From Aptenodytes patagonicus (lineage: Eukaryota > Chordata > Aves > Sphenisciformes > Spheniscidae): a DNA stretch of 64,000 bases. Numbering within the stretch: the first letter of the stretch is position 1; each line of letters begins with the position of its first letter. The notes below the pieces were generated by a model. It did no database searches and had not been told where the DNA came from. It saw only the letters and a list, made by a program, of their open reading frames with translations. The translations under genes and the position numbers were made by a program. The stretch covers positions 59,064,065 through 59,128,064 of the forward strand of contig NC_134952.1 of the NCBI RefSeq assembly GCF_965638725.1, read 5' to 3'. Below, in pieces: positions 24,141 to 37,475 of this stretch.

Positions 24141-27100
24141 GCTCCTCTGTCACCCATCTGGTATCCTGGAAAAAGTTGTTTCTTGCCAGTGCTTCCAGTT
24201 CTGATCCAAGCCTGGGCTCCCTGTACGGAGGGGGACAACTGGGATCAGAAGGGAAAGCTGATGATTATGTGGCCTCACTAACCCACTGTCCAGTTCATGG
24301 ACTCTGATAAAGTAATTTAAAGTATTGTCTCCCCTTCATGTAGTCAACTATGGTTTTTATCCAAATAGTTAAGTCCCTCATGTATTTTACAAATACAGTG
24401 CACTAAACCATGAGACAGGTTTAAAACATGGTATCATGCCATGAATAACTTCTATGGGAGAGATGAGAGTATTCCATCTGTAGCACAATGCAAATGCAGC
24501 GCTGCTCGTGGAAATTCAGCTACAAATTATTGTCATGCAATGTTCAATAGGCCTTTTCTCAGAGAAGAGGTGTACAGAGGACAGCTGTATAGCAGAGACC
24601 AAATGGTGACTCCCAGTAAGTTAAAGTTTTTTCTGCCTCCCAGTTAAGTGGACCAGCAGGAATAATTCAGGGCTTCAAGTAAAGCTTAGTTTTGAATTGG
24701 AAAAAATAAACTTACGTAGTGAGTTTGTTTTTACATTAGCTTCCCTGTAGCTCAAACAGTGCTTGCCCTTTGTCATCAGCTAAGATTTTACAAATCCTTT
24801 TTCTAGAGTCAGCACAAAATCATCGATGGGCCATGAAGAACAAACAAGAGTACTAATTTTTTCAATCTACACCTACAACTCTTTCTTTAGAAATGGTATT
24901 TGTCTCAAATGAGAGCATGGATTTGTTAAAAAATAAATTTGAAACTGTAATGCTGAAACAAAAACTTTCAGCTGTCAGCGTTTCTGTAACCTCACAAGAC
25001 CCAATTTTCATGTCTTAATTTATAATCTTGGTGTAAAGAGAAAACATGTTTTTGTTTTTCTTGTTTCAGATTTGAATAACTGGCTGATTATATATAAATT
25101 TACTGCATTTGTGCAGAAGATGTGCTGGTTTTAACATCTGTCAGAGAGCTGTATCTTAAATTGCTTCCCATGATCATCTTTTGGGTGTTATTTTCTGGCA
25201 AGTTTGGGACTTTAAACTGTTTTTGAGAATTCTTATTCTAGCAAAAGGATAAATCCATCCTGATTCAAGAGAGTACTCTCTCTTTAGCATGTATACCATT
25301 AGGATTCAGTGGCTAAATTATCAGTTTCCTTAGAAAAGACAAACTAGTGACAAAATTCAACAGTTGAATTTTGGTGCTTCCTGAGGGGGCTCTGAAGGCC
25401 TATAGTGAAGCCCTATGAAATGTATATTAAATAGGTTGCTACAGAGAGACAGCCTTAAACAGATGGTAGAGGAGAAATCTTCCTTTTAATTAGGAGAAGT
25501 CTGTGTGTAGTGATTTGGTACGTCTTTGATACCATCACTTAAGCTGTTTGGATATAAAATATGTTGTCTTCTGGTAGCATGTGAGAGAGTTCACTGGAGG
25601 CTGGGGGAGTGTGATAAAGACAAGTCATTCTGTAAGAGCTCTAAGCGCAGCATTTTTTCTGTATTTTCTCTATCCTTTGAACACATAACTTCACTGTAGG
25701 AATAAATAAAGTAGACACGTTCTCAAAAATGGTAAGAAGTAGCTTCTCAAAGCTGCAATTCTTAACCTACCATTAGCACCAGAGTTCCACAGGCAGCACG
25801 TGGAGCTGACAGGCTTTGCAAATGGATGTGTCACGAAGGGCAAACATCTACCAAAACATGCTGAGAAAGCATGAGAAATCATAATATGGAAGGAGTTTAC
25901 AAAAAAAGAGTCTGCTTTAGTAGATGGGAGATTCAGTGGCCGTATGAAATAGGCACTATATCATACTGACTAGTGCTGCGTTGTTCAATATTAGTCCACA
26001 AAATTTGGCGTGCTGTCTCACTCCCCATGATAATCACTGTTATGGAAGACTCAGCTTGTGGACCCTGGCAGCTGAAAAGAGAAGAGGAGTTATGCAGATG
26101 ACTTCACACTGTTTAGAATTTCTGCATTTGGGGAATATTACCGAATTGCTAACAAATTAGTCTTTTTTTAATTGTAGTGGCGTGTACGCATTTCCTGTCC
26201 CAACATGTCTATGCTTATTCATAGCATGCCAAAAGAATCACAGATTTTTTTTTTTTGCCTTGAATACAAACAGCATGAAGAAAGATTATTTTCTAGACAT
26301 CAAAGAGAATGAAGTCAAAATGACCAATTCAAATACAGAAGACTGAACAGAAATCTAAATATTGGCCTGTTTTATGCCATTTAATGATAACAAGACCAGC
26401 TATTAAAGAAAACAAAGAGGAAAAAGAACAGGAAGAGGGGATTTGTTCACAGTTTCTATTTAATCATGGACAAAAAGTTGGTAGAAAAATTGTAATTTGG
26501 ACTGTAATGTGGTGAAAAAAGCCTTTTTGGACCTTAGTACAAGGATGATGTGGTAATTCAGACTGTAATTTGAATAAGACATATTGGGTACTTAAGTCTG
26601 CCCTTGCACGAGTGACTTTCATTTATAGTGTTTCACCTTTCAGATTTCTTGGATCTGAACATACCTAACCTTACTGAAACAAATTTAGACATTGGAGTCG
26701 CTTAACTGCAGCTATGTCTACAGTGAAACACAGCAAACCAACAGTTTAGAGTAAGTAGTTAAATATATCAGAGGAAACTGGGGGATTTTACAGGCAGAGG
26801 GTAATTTCTTGCATGGAATATTGCGAAGGAATACCAGCTATCTGTTGGCAAAAATGTCATATGAGTATGCTCTATTTTTTTATTCCTTCTTCCCCAATAC
26901 TGGGGAAGTATAAAACAAAACCAAAAAAAGAAAAGGGGGAAAAAAACCCTGCCCAAACTGAAAGGGAAGAGTGCAGACATATGTCGTCCTTTTATATGAG
27001 GGAGTGCGGCATGTCTGCAGGCCCAGCAGAAAAGGACAAAGTGTTGCACTAGTGAGGAAAAGGCACCACAAAGTAGGGCAGAAGCTATGAGCTGAAAGAC

Positions 27101-30100
27101 ATAATTAGACTGGGTGATGCAGGAGAAGGACTCCGGTTTGTTCGTTGGTTGGTTTATTGGTTGGAGGATTCTAACCTGAGTCTAAAGAATATGTAAGTGT
27201 GAGAAAACAGACTTGGTGAAACAAACAGTAAGATTGTACAGCTTTGCTTAGTGTAAGTTAAAATAATCACTTTTTTTTTGGAAGCCTTAGAAAACCCGTG
27301 TGTCTATTTGCATCTGATATCAGGAATGTAAATTCAGACTATCTGCAAGATTAGGAAAAGGTATTGTGCAGCTGCTGGTGAGTCTCTCTGAAAATGAACA
27401 TAGAATAGACTGGGGCAGAAAGCAGCTGGAACTTCTGAGGCTTAGGACAAGAGTGTCACAGAGGGATGCTCCAAGTAGTCTGTCCCTTCGTTGTCTTGCC
27501 CTCTAAATAATGTCTTTAATTTCCAGAAGCGCTCAGCATCCAAGAATTCTCATTTGAGTCAGTAGGAAGGGACAAATGTTGCAGTTTTGAATTAGAATTA
27601 TGAATTTAAGTGCTTAAATGTGGATGTAACAAACAAACTTTTTGTCGTCTCCTTTAAAAAAAAAAAAAAAAAGGGAGAAGAGAAAAGAAAGTCCATTTCT
27701 CCATTCTAAGCTGGTCCCAGATAACAGTGCAGGGGCGGACTCTGGGCTTTGGAACCTGGCTGCAGCTCCACCAAATCCTGCATCATTACTGTTGGAAGGC
27801 TTTGCAGAAGTGTTTTTCAAAGGAGAGACTTGCTTTGAGTGAAAGGCCATATGTTTATAGGAACCTTGATCTGACTTCCACTGGCATAGACGAGAATTTT
27901 TAGCATTGAATTTGTCAGCTTCTCCTCCAAATCATACAGTTTTTGTCCTTTTCTTGTGCATTCAGTTTTTCTTTTCTTTGGCAAGGTCCCAAATATAAAG
28001 ACCACCCACTGGCTACCAAACTGTGCCCCTGTCCAGCTCTTTCTTGCGTTTATCAGTTTCTTTTGCGTTCACCTTGAACATTGTAGACTCTCTAGTCTGC
28101 AGCTTTTCAGATTCACCAACTGAAAAGAGTGTAGAAAGAGTTTCAAGCATAAAATTGTGACTGTGACAGTAGCTGAAGAATACTGAACAGACTTTAATGC
28201 ATGGAGATACTGAACAAAAGCGGGATGGAGGACTTGTGTGTAGGCACTGTTAAGGTTATTGAGAAGAAAAGCAAGTACGTTGCTCTTGCATTGAGCCAGT
28301 ATAACATGACAATGGTAAAATGTCATTAAGATTAGTTCGATTTCCATGCGTAACAGTAACTCATGACTCTTGCAAATACGACAGATCAAATTCCTTTCTG
28401 CTGTACCCCAGAATAGCTCTGTTGGGTTCATTCGCTATAACTACAACAGTGCTCTTTTGGTTGGGTATGCTTATAAATCATTTGAGTAGTGCTGGGTAAA
28501 ACTGAAATAACATTGTTGTAAGTGAGACCTTTCACTTCAAATTGAGATGGCAAAATACGTTCAGCCTCCTGAGAGGAAATGACAATGAGCTATGGCATAC
28601 TAAAGGAAAGCTGAGCATTGTAACTCTTGGGATCACATTGAGAAACTCTTTGTAAGGCCACGGCCTCTCACTTCATATTTTCAAGTGTCCAAACTGACTT
28701 TAATTCTGTTCAAAAGAAGGACACTCAAACTTTTATTTTTCCTGCAAGTTTGCATTCTCATTTCTCTCACTTTCACAAAGAACGTTACCTCAGAAACATT
28801 AAATGGGAAACATGTGCTTCAGGGCTAATGGTATTGCTGCTTTGTAAGGTCAGCTCCAAAGTCTCAACATAAAGGCTTTGTTAATCTAAAGTGAAATAAA
28901 AGCAGCTGTCATAAAGCATGTGATATATAAACTCTCATTTAAAGTTGTATTATATTCCTCTTATTATTTTTAATAGTCTGAATTGAGAGAGAGAAAAATA
29001 TTTATTGAAAGGATAAAAAGCAGCACTTTTCTAAACTTCTCAACAAAGGGGAGACAAATATTTTATCACTGACAAAAAGACTCTATCTTTAAGTGCCTTT
29101 TTTCCCCCTGGTACTCATTTCTCTTAGGTCATGTATTCTGTCTACAAAAGAACAAGGAGTGTTGGTATTCTGTAACTGAGAATAGCAGACAAGATAGATA
29201 AATTTCACAGCTTTTTCAAGCTGATGAAAGAATATTTTTCCTCTTTCTTACTGAGTTCTCGTTCCATCACTCCCGGTCAGGGATTTAATTTTGGTTGGTG
29301 GTCCCAAGGAAAGGAATTCTCCCATGTTCCTACTTTATTTATCTGAGAGTTGCAGTCAACATTAAACAAAATCAAGCATTGCTGTTTACGTCCTGAGACT
29401 TCTGTGTGTTGATGAATACTGGTGTTTCTCTCACTGCAAATTTAAGTTGCTTCTGTCTTCTACTGACCCCTCCAATCTCTACCTCGTATCTCATCAAGAC
29501 TAATGCAATTTATGAGGTTGAGTTACTCCTTGCTACAAATGATCATTCGGTCTTCATTGGAACAACTTTAGATGTTGCACGTTGAGGCCCAAATGAAATG
29601 GTTCACATCACAGAAACTTCGTGTTAGATATGCAATGGGGAAAGGCGCTGGCCTTACTGGCTTGCTTGACAGACAGTTCCAGCTATGAAATCCACGGATT
29701 CTCACCTGCCAGGACAGGGGGTCAGCAGTTGCTAGATATGAACAGTTATCCTGATGGTTTTCATTTTGGGATTGTATCTATACAGCTTTTAAGATGCACG
29801 ATGTTTTAGTTATGCATAGGTATCAAGAGACAATTTGCTGTTTTTTTAAAAACACAGCTCACTGTGTGTGTCTGATTCTTCTTTCTAAAGATTCTTTTGC
29901 AAAGAAGGACCCTCAGACATAACTTGAAGACCAAACTGTTTCATTAAGAAACTAAAAACTTCTTGACAAAGGTAAACTGAAAACTAAGAGTGCATGCAAG
30001 TGTTGGGTATGAACTTTTTCTGAGACTATAATTGTCGTTTGGCTATATTAAATTACATTATGGAAAAGTGTACAAATGTGTGAGCAGTTTATAAGATGTT

Positions 30101-30406
30101 GGTTCGGAAATGTGCCTTTTAATGTATCTCAGTAAGAAAAGAAAGAACGGAAGAAACCTTAAACTACGTTTTCTTCACTGCCTTGCTAGTCTTCATCAAA
30201 GCTATTACCTTGGCAGTCAGAAAATTTGGAATATCTGTAGGGAAGTTTGTTTTTTTTAAAAAAGTATATGTACATTTCAATATGTATCGTGGATGTTTAT
30301 TTTTCTCATCTTGGTTGTTTTCTTCCTAGCACACAATGGATAATTTACTTGTGATACAGCTATATAGTCTTTGATAGCTTAGTCAGCAAAAAAGCTAGTG
30401 ACAATT

Positions 30407-30616
30407 TTAGCACTCTACAGAGAAAAATAAGAATAAAAATGGTATTAGTAGAAAACTAACAGTTCTACAATTTGTAAGCAGCACAGGGCTTTCCCTCTGT
30501 TTCAGCTGTCTTTCCATTTTTCTAACTTCAGAATTAATTTCTGGGTTTATCTTATTTAATATCTGTTTAATGTAGTTCATATTTTCCCTCCCCATCCTCA
30601 GCAAATCTTTCTGCAT
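30407..30616 (-). CDS. Unidentified coding-like open frame, helical
   Basis: A 69-codon frame begins with ATG (MQKDLLRMGRENM). Residues about 10-45 read as an amphipathic, charged helix (YIKQILNKI, EVRKMERQLKQRE), and the last 20 are hydrophobic (FLLIPFLFLFF). The first two-thirds look more like protein than its neighbours do, with a regular hydrophobic spacing. I recognise no family and see no convincing pyrimidine-rich acceptor upstream. It may be chance, or a fragment of an old gene or element. Confidence 0.15.
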   Translation of the reverse strand: MQKDLLRMGRENMNYIKQILNKINPEINSEVRKMERQLKQRESPVLLTNCRTVSFLLIPFLFLFFSVEC

Positions 30617-30850
30617 TCATTGTAGATCTTTTTAACTGAGTGTAATTTTATGACAGTATAAAAAGTCTTCGTTTTCAGTGTACAATTATAGCTATTCTTT
30701 ATAGAGCCTATATCCATTTCATAACATACATCTTGAGATACTTGTTTTGGTGAACTTTAACTGGAATATCCTCAAATCTCTTTTATAACTCTTTTGGATA
30801 TCTTTTGTTTTTCTTTTTTCTTTGTGAAATCACAGTTTCTCTTTTTACAG

Positions 30851-30993
30851 TTCTTCAAGAAATCGGAAACCTTATTAAAAACTGTCAAAATGGAAAAAAC
30901 ATGTTCTGTGAAGCCAGAATATCTAAGTGTTTTTATGATCCATTCTTCCTTTTACACAAGATCAAAGCATCAAGGGACAAGAAAATAGGGTGA
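30851..30993 (+). CDS. Unidentified possible terminal exon
   Basis: A textbook acceptor (TTTCTCTTTTTACAG, ending at 30850) is followed by 46 full codons and TGA. The peptide includes LQEIGNLIKNCQNGKNMFCE and RISKCFYDPF, with three Cys and a basic tail. It would need an upstream exon contributing one base of the first codon; I found none. The +1 frame is also open (KSETLLKTVKMEKTCSV...), which lowers confidence that either is real. No family is recognised. Confidence 0.15.
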
Positions 30994-31142
30994 GAAAAGT
31001 CAATTCAAGCTTGCAGAAATCATGCTCAGGCCAAATATTTATCCAGTGATTCATCAAAAATGTTGCAAAATGTAGTACTGGATTTTTAATGATCACAGGT
31101 TTCACTGCCAGTTCTTGTAGGACATCCTGTTCTGGTGCAGTG

Positions 31143-31146
<4 letters not shown>

Positions 31147-31174
<28 letters not shown>
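31147..31174. repeat. A28 homopolymer
   Basis: Twenty-eight As follow TGCTTT. It could be a retrotransposed poly(A) tail, but the DNA upstream has no recognisable gene or AATAAA close by. Confidence 0.85.
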
Positions 31175-31177
<3 letters not shown>

Positions 31178-34100
31178 ACGTAAATACATTAGGTCAAACC
31201 ATAATTCAGGGACAACTGGAAGCCACTAATGGGATGGACATACCTCATTATGAAGCGGTGGTTTTTAAAAGAATGTAAATACTTATATTGGTGGTGGTAG
31301 AAAACTCGCATTTAATTTGATTGTAGAGAAATTTCTTGTAATTGAACAAGTTCCTGTTTCTGCTCCCAGAATAAAAGGATTCCTCAAGAGTGAGGCAAAG
31401 AAGCGGTACAGGCATGACAACAGTCATCTCTCACATTTCAGTTCTGCTGAAATAAAAGGTGAAATTTCAGAATTTCAAGCCCCGAGATGGTGAGCAACAG
31501 GTTACTTGTTAAAGGACACTGATGTAGTTTATAGGGTCCTTGATATGTGGGACAAAAGGATACTCAGGAGAAGCAAACAGACCCTGAGCTCCATTGGCAA
31601 TTTAGGCATTGGTTGAGCAAGACACGGTGATAGTAGAAAACAGTAAATGAGGTAAAGCAGAAAGGTGTGAGTCAATATCAAAGAATTTGAAGGACAAAAT
31701 AACTGTGAATGCTGTCAAGGTCTATGTAACAGTTTATCAAGTACAATTGAAAGATGTCTGCATGAAATCCACTATTTTGCTGAACTTTAACATGTACAAA
31801 CCACTAAAACAGAAGGTTTTGCTCCAACACTTTTTTCCTATCAGGAATTGCTGTATTCTAGCTGCTGCTCTTGTTCCCTCTGTAGGTGGCTATATTTCAG
31901 ATATAGACCTATTCCTTTTATATAAGGAGTAACAGTGCAAGAGGAGCTCAGTCTGTGGAGAAGAGGGGCCTTGAGACACTTCAGCTCCTGAGTGTCTTTC
32001 CACGGTGCTCTGCATAAAAATGAAGCCAGTCCAAACACCGTTGTTTTTCAGCCTAACCACAGGTACTTTCCACCAAGTTTCCTACTATATCATGTATCAA
32101 AAACTTATCTTTTAAAAAAAGTAGAAACAGCAGAAAGCACGTACAACCATATAACCTATATATTAATGAGATAAACATATAGATAGTAAGAGAAGTAGAT
32201 GCTAAGAGGTAACTTCACAAACTCAGTTTTTTGTTTGAAGGAGCAGAACTGCTACTAAAGAGAAGTTTTGCTAACAAAGCATAGGATGCCTGCTATTCAA
32301 ACTCTGTATTGTGTGTCTGTATCCACAGCTCACTCCACAGTTTATTTTAAAACTGATCCATGACCTTTTTTTCATATGGTAGTCTTAAAAGTGAGAATAC
32401 ATAGTTCAGTGCAATGGACCGTAGTGTACAACCACATATAACCACAAAGGTTTTGTACTAATGAAGGTATAAAATAGAGAACAAGCTTGGAATGAAAAGC
32501 ATGGGAAAACTTTGGCTGTCATACTACATGGAAAAAGGCAGGCAGAATTGTCTCTTGTGAAACATGAAGGAAATTATGTAACTGAAATTTTAAACATACA
32601 AGTTTCCTGGCTTCTCCTCCTTCCAGGATTACTGAGGTAATGAAGATGGGATTCTACTCGTACTTTTCAAAATGTTATTAATGGCATTCCTGATTGCCAA
32701 TGGAAATATCTCTGCTGACTCCTGATAGCCTGTATTCATTGTTTTTGGAGCTGTAAAACACTGACTGTTCCCAATCATCTTAAAGATGCCCCTTCTCAGT
32801 CACTCCAGGAGACCATTTCCAGCGAAAAATCCATCAAGCTTAACACAGTGTGCGCACCTGTGTACATATAAGCAGGGAGAAGTGCCCAGCCTCTTTAACG
32901 TGATGAGACCTGCAGAGAAACGGGTACGTGCTGCTCCATGGTGCTCACCCCCTTCTCTAGTGCTGTTGCTTTGGCAGTGTTTTCACATTGATCGTAGAGC
33001 AGCAATGAATATTATAGCTAATGCAGTATTTTCACCCTGTTGTTAAAGGCATCAATGCCAACAAAACATGTATTTTAAGGAAATGTCAAATTCTTACTTC
33101 ACCATAGTTTTCCACATCAGAAAGCATGGAAAAGTATAAGGGAAGTGGCTCAGACCGAGTAAGCTGGATAGGAATTAGAGTGCAGGAAGAAGAGGGCTAA
33201 TTAGCTTTGCTCTCTTGGGCAAATCCTTAAGACCAAACAGTGGAGAGAAAATAGAAGAGACAATTTGACAGAGAAGGGAACCTGATTCCCACAAGGAAAA
33301 CTATAGCCTTCTTGCATTTTTTTTTCTTTAGATCATGTACCAAGAGGATTCAAGGAAAGGCTGGAGAGTTTTAGAGCTCTGGGAGGAAGGCCCCCCTCTC
33401 TTCACTTTTAAAATAAACGATTTTGTTAATACTCTTACAAATAAAACAAATAGAAAGAAAATATGTGGTTTGTTTTGAGACATGCACAGAGGCATTTATT
33501 ACAGCTGTAAAGCATTGTTGATATGATGCTGTTATCTTTTTTTGAACCAGCAAAAATGTGGCAGAGTGGTGTTTAGGCTTTGATTCCTACCACCTGTGCT
33601 ACACAGGTGATGGCATCCGAACAGGGGGTGCACCTGTAAGCTGCTGGCATGGATGCTGGCATGCCATGGGAAGGCTTTGCTCCCTTATTTGAGGATGTGT
33701 GTGGGTGAGTGTAGGCCTGCTCTGAGTGGGATTTTTTTTCTCTAAAGAAGCGCAGTAGTTGTTGATTTACAGGTAGTTATTTTAATTCCTTTACACTGCA
33801 AAACTAAAAGAGAAGCTGACTTCTGATGAGCAGCAGCCTCTGGTTTTCTGCATTGAATAACAGAGGTGGGTGGCTGCTGAAGTGAAGTGAGTGTTGAGGT
33901 GTGGGAATGAATTATTAAGGTACAGAAAGAAGGAGTTTTCCAAATGTAGGCTGGGGAAAAAGAGGAGATGGATTGGGATGGTGGAGAAGTGGTGGTGCTT
34001 GATAGGTTAAGTGGAGGATATGCAGATGATAACCTGTTCCCTGCTTATAGGTGCACAAAAGGCTCTGGGCAGCTCTGTATCCCCATAGTTATCTCAGTAT

Positions 34101-36429
34101 TTCCTGGTACTTGTCTGTGGAGGAAGCGTTTGTTCCTGTTTATCTTAAGGTGTCTGTGCCCTTTTGCTCCTCTGTTGGATGAGTTGGGATTTAGAGGGCT
34201 TGCTGCCTTTTTCAGGAGTGTCTGAGGTTCTAAATCTGATTAGCAAAGCTAGTTCTCATCTAGGCTTGGGAGCATTTCAATGAAGCTGTTTCTATGTATG
34301 TCTAAGAAATTCATCCATTCTCCGATTGCTACCAAATATCTTCAGTCTCTAGAGATTTGTCCTAACTTGTGAGCTTTCTGGGGAAGCAATTGTCAATTCA
34401 ACTTTCAGTTGGGCTGCTATGGAGACATGCAAGACACTTGGATCCGGATCCAATGTATATGTGGCCAGCCTTCTGGGGGAAAGCTGGAGGAGGGGAAAGG
34501 CAAAAGAAACAGCGAGTTTGATGCTTTGTGGAAAGGCTATTTTATCCGAAAGCCTGGCTGCCAAAATATTAAACTGAGACCTGGCAGAGAGACAGGTTTA
34601 GGTTTGCACGAGGAACAGTGATTTATTCCTCATGCTCTACAGCTCTGAGGTAAGTTGCATGTGCTGTGAGGCTTTAAGTCATACAAGTGTTTTGGTATGT
34701 AGACTGTCAGGTAACCTTCCCAATATAGTTAAATGCCTCGCCTTGAGTCTAAGTAACCCAGAGATGAATACAGTCCTGGAGGTACTGAGTGGAGAGGTCT
34801 TTGTGGTCACAAGTATATGCAACTCTGCAGTGTGTTTTGTATCTGCTGATGTGTAGGGAAGAGGAAGCTGGTGGTGATGTGGCCGAGTTGTTTAGAGGAA
34901 AGTAGTTAATGCCAGCCACTGTAGTCCTTATGGGTCTCAGTCCGTCATGGGCATCTGGGGAGATGGAGGTGATGGAGCTCAAAACCAGAAAGGAACTTGT
35001 ACAGGTGTGTGTGGAGGTTAGTGCTTTTCGAAGAGTTCCTCCTCGTCTGTTCACGCCGATCTTAAAATGCCATGTATGAATGGGAAATGGTTAAAGTACT
35101 GTATTTTTTTAACTCCTATATTCAGTTCATTTTGAATTTATGCAAATAAGTCAGCCCCATAAGTAGTTTTATTTTTTGGCATCTTCTCATGAGGAAGAAA
35201 GAATTTCACCTAGTTTAAAGGAAAAAGAGAAGTTTATATGGAAAACTTCAGGTTGGAGTGAATTAGTCCAACTATTGAAACAGTCCTTATTCCGGATGAA
35301 ATTGCACCAGCTTGAAGACCAGTGCCTGACACTGGTGTAAGGCAGGTGTACTCATGATTAGAGTATGGACATGAAGTGTGGTTCTGCTGCCTCAGTGGAT
35401 CACACTAACTATAGGAGGCAGAGAATCAGCTGGTATCAGTTAGCCATCAAGACGTATGCCTCCAGCTGGCTTGCTGCCTGGCACACGCCTGTGCAGTAAC
35501 AAGAGACAGGCAGAACTTATGAGCACATTAGGAGACAATTTGACACAGAACCGAGCAGGCAGCGCAGAAGATGAAACAGGGAGTTTTAGAGGTAGGCGCA
35601 GAGTAAATTACCAAAGCATTTCTCTTTTCCATGTGTTTAATTTGAGGTCTGATTTCATAATAAGTGATCCCATGTGGTGCTTCCTTAAAGTAATACTTAC
35701 CTATTGTAATCCTTTAAACATTCTGAGATGCCTGAAGTATGAAGTCATTTTAATCTATTACCTGGAATGTACTAATCACACTCAACAAATTTTTGAACTG
35801 CTATTAAATATTTGAGTGTCATTTTCCCTCCACATTCTGCTCCCCCTGCCCTGCTGCGGTGGAGGTATTACCTTTTTTTTTTTCCTTCTTTTTTTTTTTC
35901 CCCTATCAAATGTATGATAAACATAGTGACTGTTGCTTTTTACCAGACAACTTGTATAGCCCTGGCTTGACTCTTGATAAATGTCTTGAAATCTCAGTGG
36001 GTTGATTGTACTCATTTTGGTGATGTGAAACAAAAGAAACAATGTTCCATGCCTGTAGGTCTCTTCGCAAGGAATAGCACCGAGAATCTGAGGAATGCAA
36101 GAGTTTTCCAATAAAAACATCATAGTAATTGCATTAAATGAGTGAATCATACATGTAATCTTTCAAATATGCTCGCATGGATTTTGTTAAGACTGACTGA
36201 CTTGGCTAGTGTGATAGGTTTCTTTAGAAACATACCTAATGTTAATATAGAGATCTTGTCTGATCTCAAAACAAGGTAGGGCCAGGTGAGGTTAGATCTT
36301 GGACATGAAACCTCCTGGGACACAATAGTTTGCGGAAGCAGATTCTTTTTATTTTGGGAGATGCTGCACTGCTAGAAGTGGTCTCTGTCATAACCATCGT
36401 GATCCTGGGAATCTGGTGACGCTAATAAA

Positions 36430-36725
36430 AATCAGTCAGGTTGGAAGGGACCTTAGGAGGTTGCCCAACACTGAATTCAGAGCCGGTCTAAAGTTCCTTA
36501 ATTAAGGAAGCATAATAATTTCCCTAAAAAATTGGTGATGCTCTGGTTGGTACAGCTGCATATGCTTTAGCCTTCATTGTTGCCAGGTCACATGGGTCAC
36601 TAATGTTTAGCCTCCTGTCCACCAGGACCCCAGAGTCTTTGCAGTAGAGCTGCTAGCCACTGAGTCAATTCCCACTCCAGGCCCTGTACAGCTCTTTCCT
36701 TGTAAGAGGAGAACTAGGTTGCTTG
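36430..36725 (-). mobile_element. CR1 LINE fragment, internally deleted
   Basis: CAGGTTGGAAGGGACCTTAG at 36437-36456 is the reverse complement of the conserved CR1 3' end. Further right, CCTGTCCACCAGGACCCC (about 36614-36631), followed by GTCTTTGCAGTAGAGCTGCT, matches a more internal CR1 stretch on the same strand. The several hundred bases normally between these two parts are missing, replaced by about 100 bp of unrelated-looking DNA that includes a 16-bp palindrome (36494-36509). CR1 is the dominant LINE of birds and other reptiles. The copy is 5'-truncated, old and non-coding. Confidence 0.82.
36494..36509. repeat. 16-bp perfect palindrome in CR1 gap
   Basis: TTCCTTAATTAAGGAA lies between the two recognisable CR1 parts. 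One palindrome of this size per 64 kb is expected by chance. Confidence 0.6.
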
Positions 36726-37385
36726 AGAGACAAAATTCCTGCTCTTATTCACCCAGCTGAACTGTGATTTGCGTTAATAGTCTACTATCTTTTTCCTGTT
36801 GTAATTGGCTGTATAAGGTTGCTGCTGCATACTGGTTAAAAAGTTGCCATGTTTCGCCACCAGAAGTATTGCTTTTTAGGTCAGAAGCAATGGCTATATG
36901 GTGTAGACCTGAGGAAACGTGAAGAAAATTCAGATAATCTTGGGGAATGCTTTGAAGCTTTCTAAATGAAGGACGCTAGAGAAGTGCAATGCATAGGTGC
37001 AAAATCCAGTTTGCTGGTGTCTTCAATGCTACTTTCAGAAGTAACAACATTCTTCTCAGAAGTTTTCCATGTACAGCTCTTGATCAGGAGTAACCCTGCT
37101 AAAGTAATATCACACAGCAAGGTGTTTGGACTTATTTAGAAGCTTTTTACCCTACCATTTGGTTTTATGTTTCTATTTTACCCTAATTTTCCTAAGACTC
37201 ATCGTTATGGGGTTTTCTGTTATCTTAACTAATACAGTTCAAGTTTTCATTTGAATACAGCATGACTCACCAAAATTGATCATGAAAGGAGACATGCTTG
37301 TACTGAATAGTAAATAAATAAGAGCTGGATTAATCTGAATGCAAACCTAGGCTCAGAACACAGGTTAATAGTGAAATACTAGTTA

Positions 37386-37475
37386 TTCTATATACTAATA
37401 TATATAGAGAATACTGTACTATATACTATGAACTATTCTATGTATATAGAATACAATACTACATATTATGAACTT
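37386..37475. repeat. Imperfect AT-rich tandem duplication (2 units)
   Basis: Unit 1 (37386-37435) and unit 2 (37436-37475) both start TTCTAT and end with TATGAACTA or TATGAACTT. Unit 2 has lost about 10 bases in the TA-rich middle. Both can fold on themselves through TATA stretches. Confidence 0.65.

Larger units (their letters stand above)
15405..27840. other. Intergenic: no gene recognised
   Basis: I see no homologous coding exon on either strand. The stretch holds the unresolved GIMD1 5' flank, a purine-rich patch at about 15720-15905, several homopolymers, and a G/C-run block at about 24100-24140. A slightly GC-richer stretch at 17930-18290 is open on both strands, but its peptides look random. 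Confidence 0.7.
27841..36429. other. Intergenic: weak coding-like patches only
   Basis: No known gene is recognised. Two short coding-like patches on opposite strands are listed separately (30407-30616 and 30851-30993). An A28 run lies at 31147-31174. A lysine-rich broken reading on the - strand at about 27850-28080 is described in the findings. Confidence 0.6.

Noticed and set aside
23921..24307. Overlapping frames of about 60-105 codons on both strands
   Set aside because: They span T, G and C homopolymer runs with no motif or splice support.
31147..31174. A28 run as the tail of a processed pseudogene
   Set aside because: No gene-like sequence or target-site duplication is seen on the upstream side.
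34438..34453. 16-bp perfect palindrome TTGGATCCGGATCCAA
   Set aside because: About one palindrome of this length is expected by chance in 64 kb.
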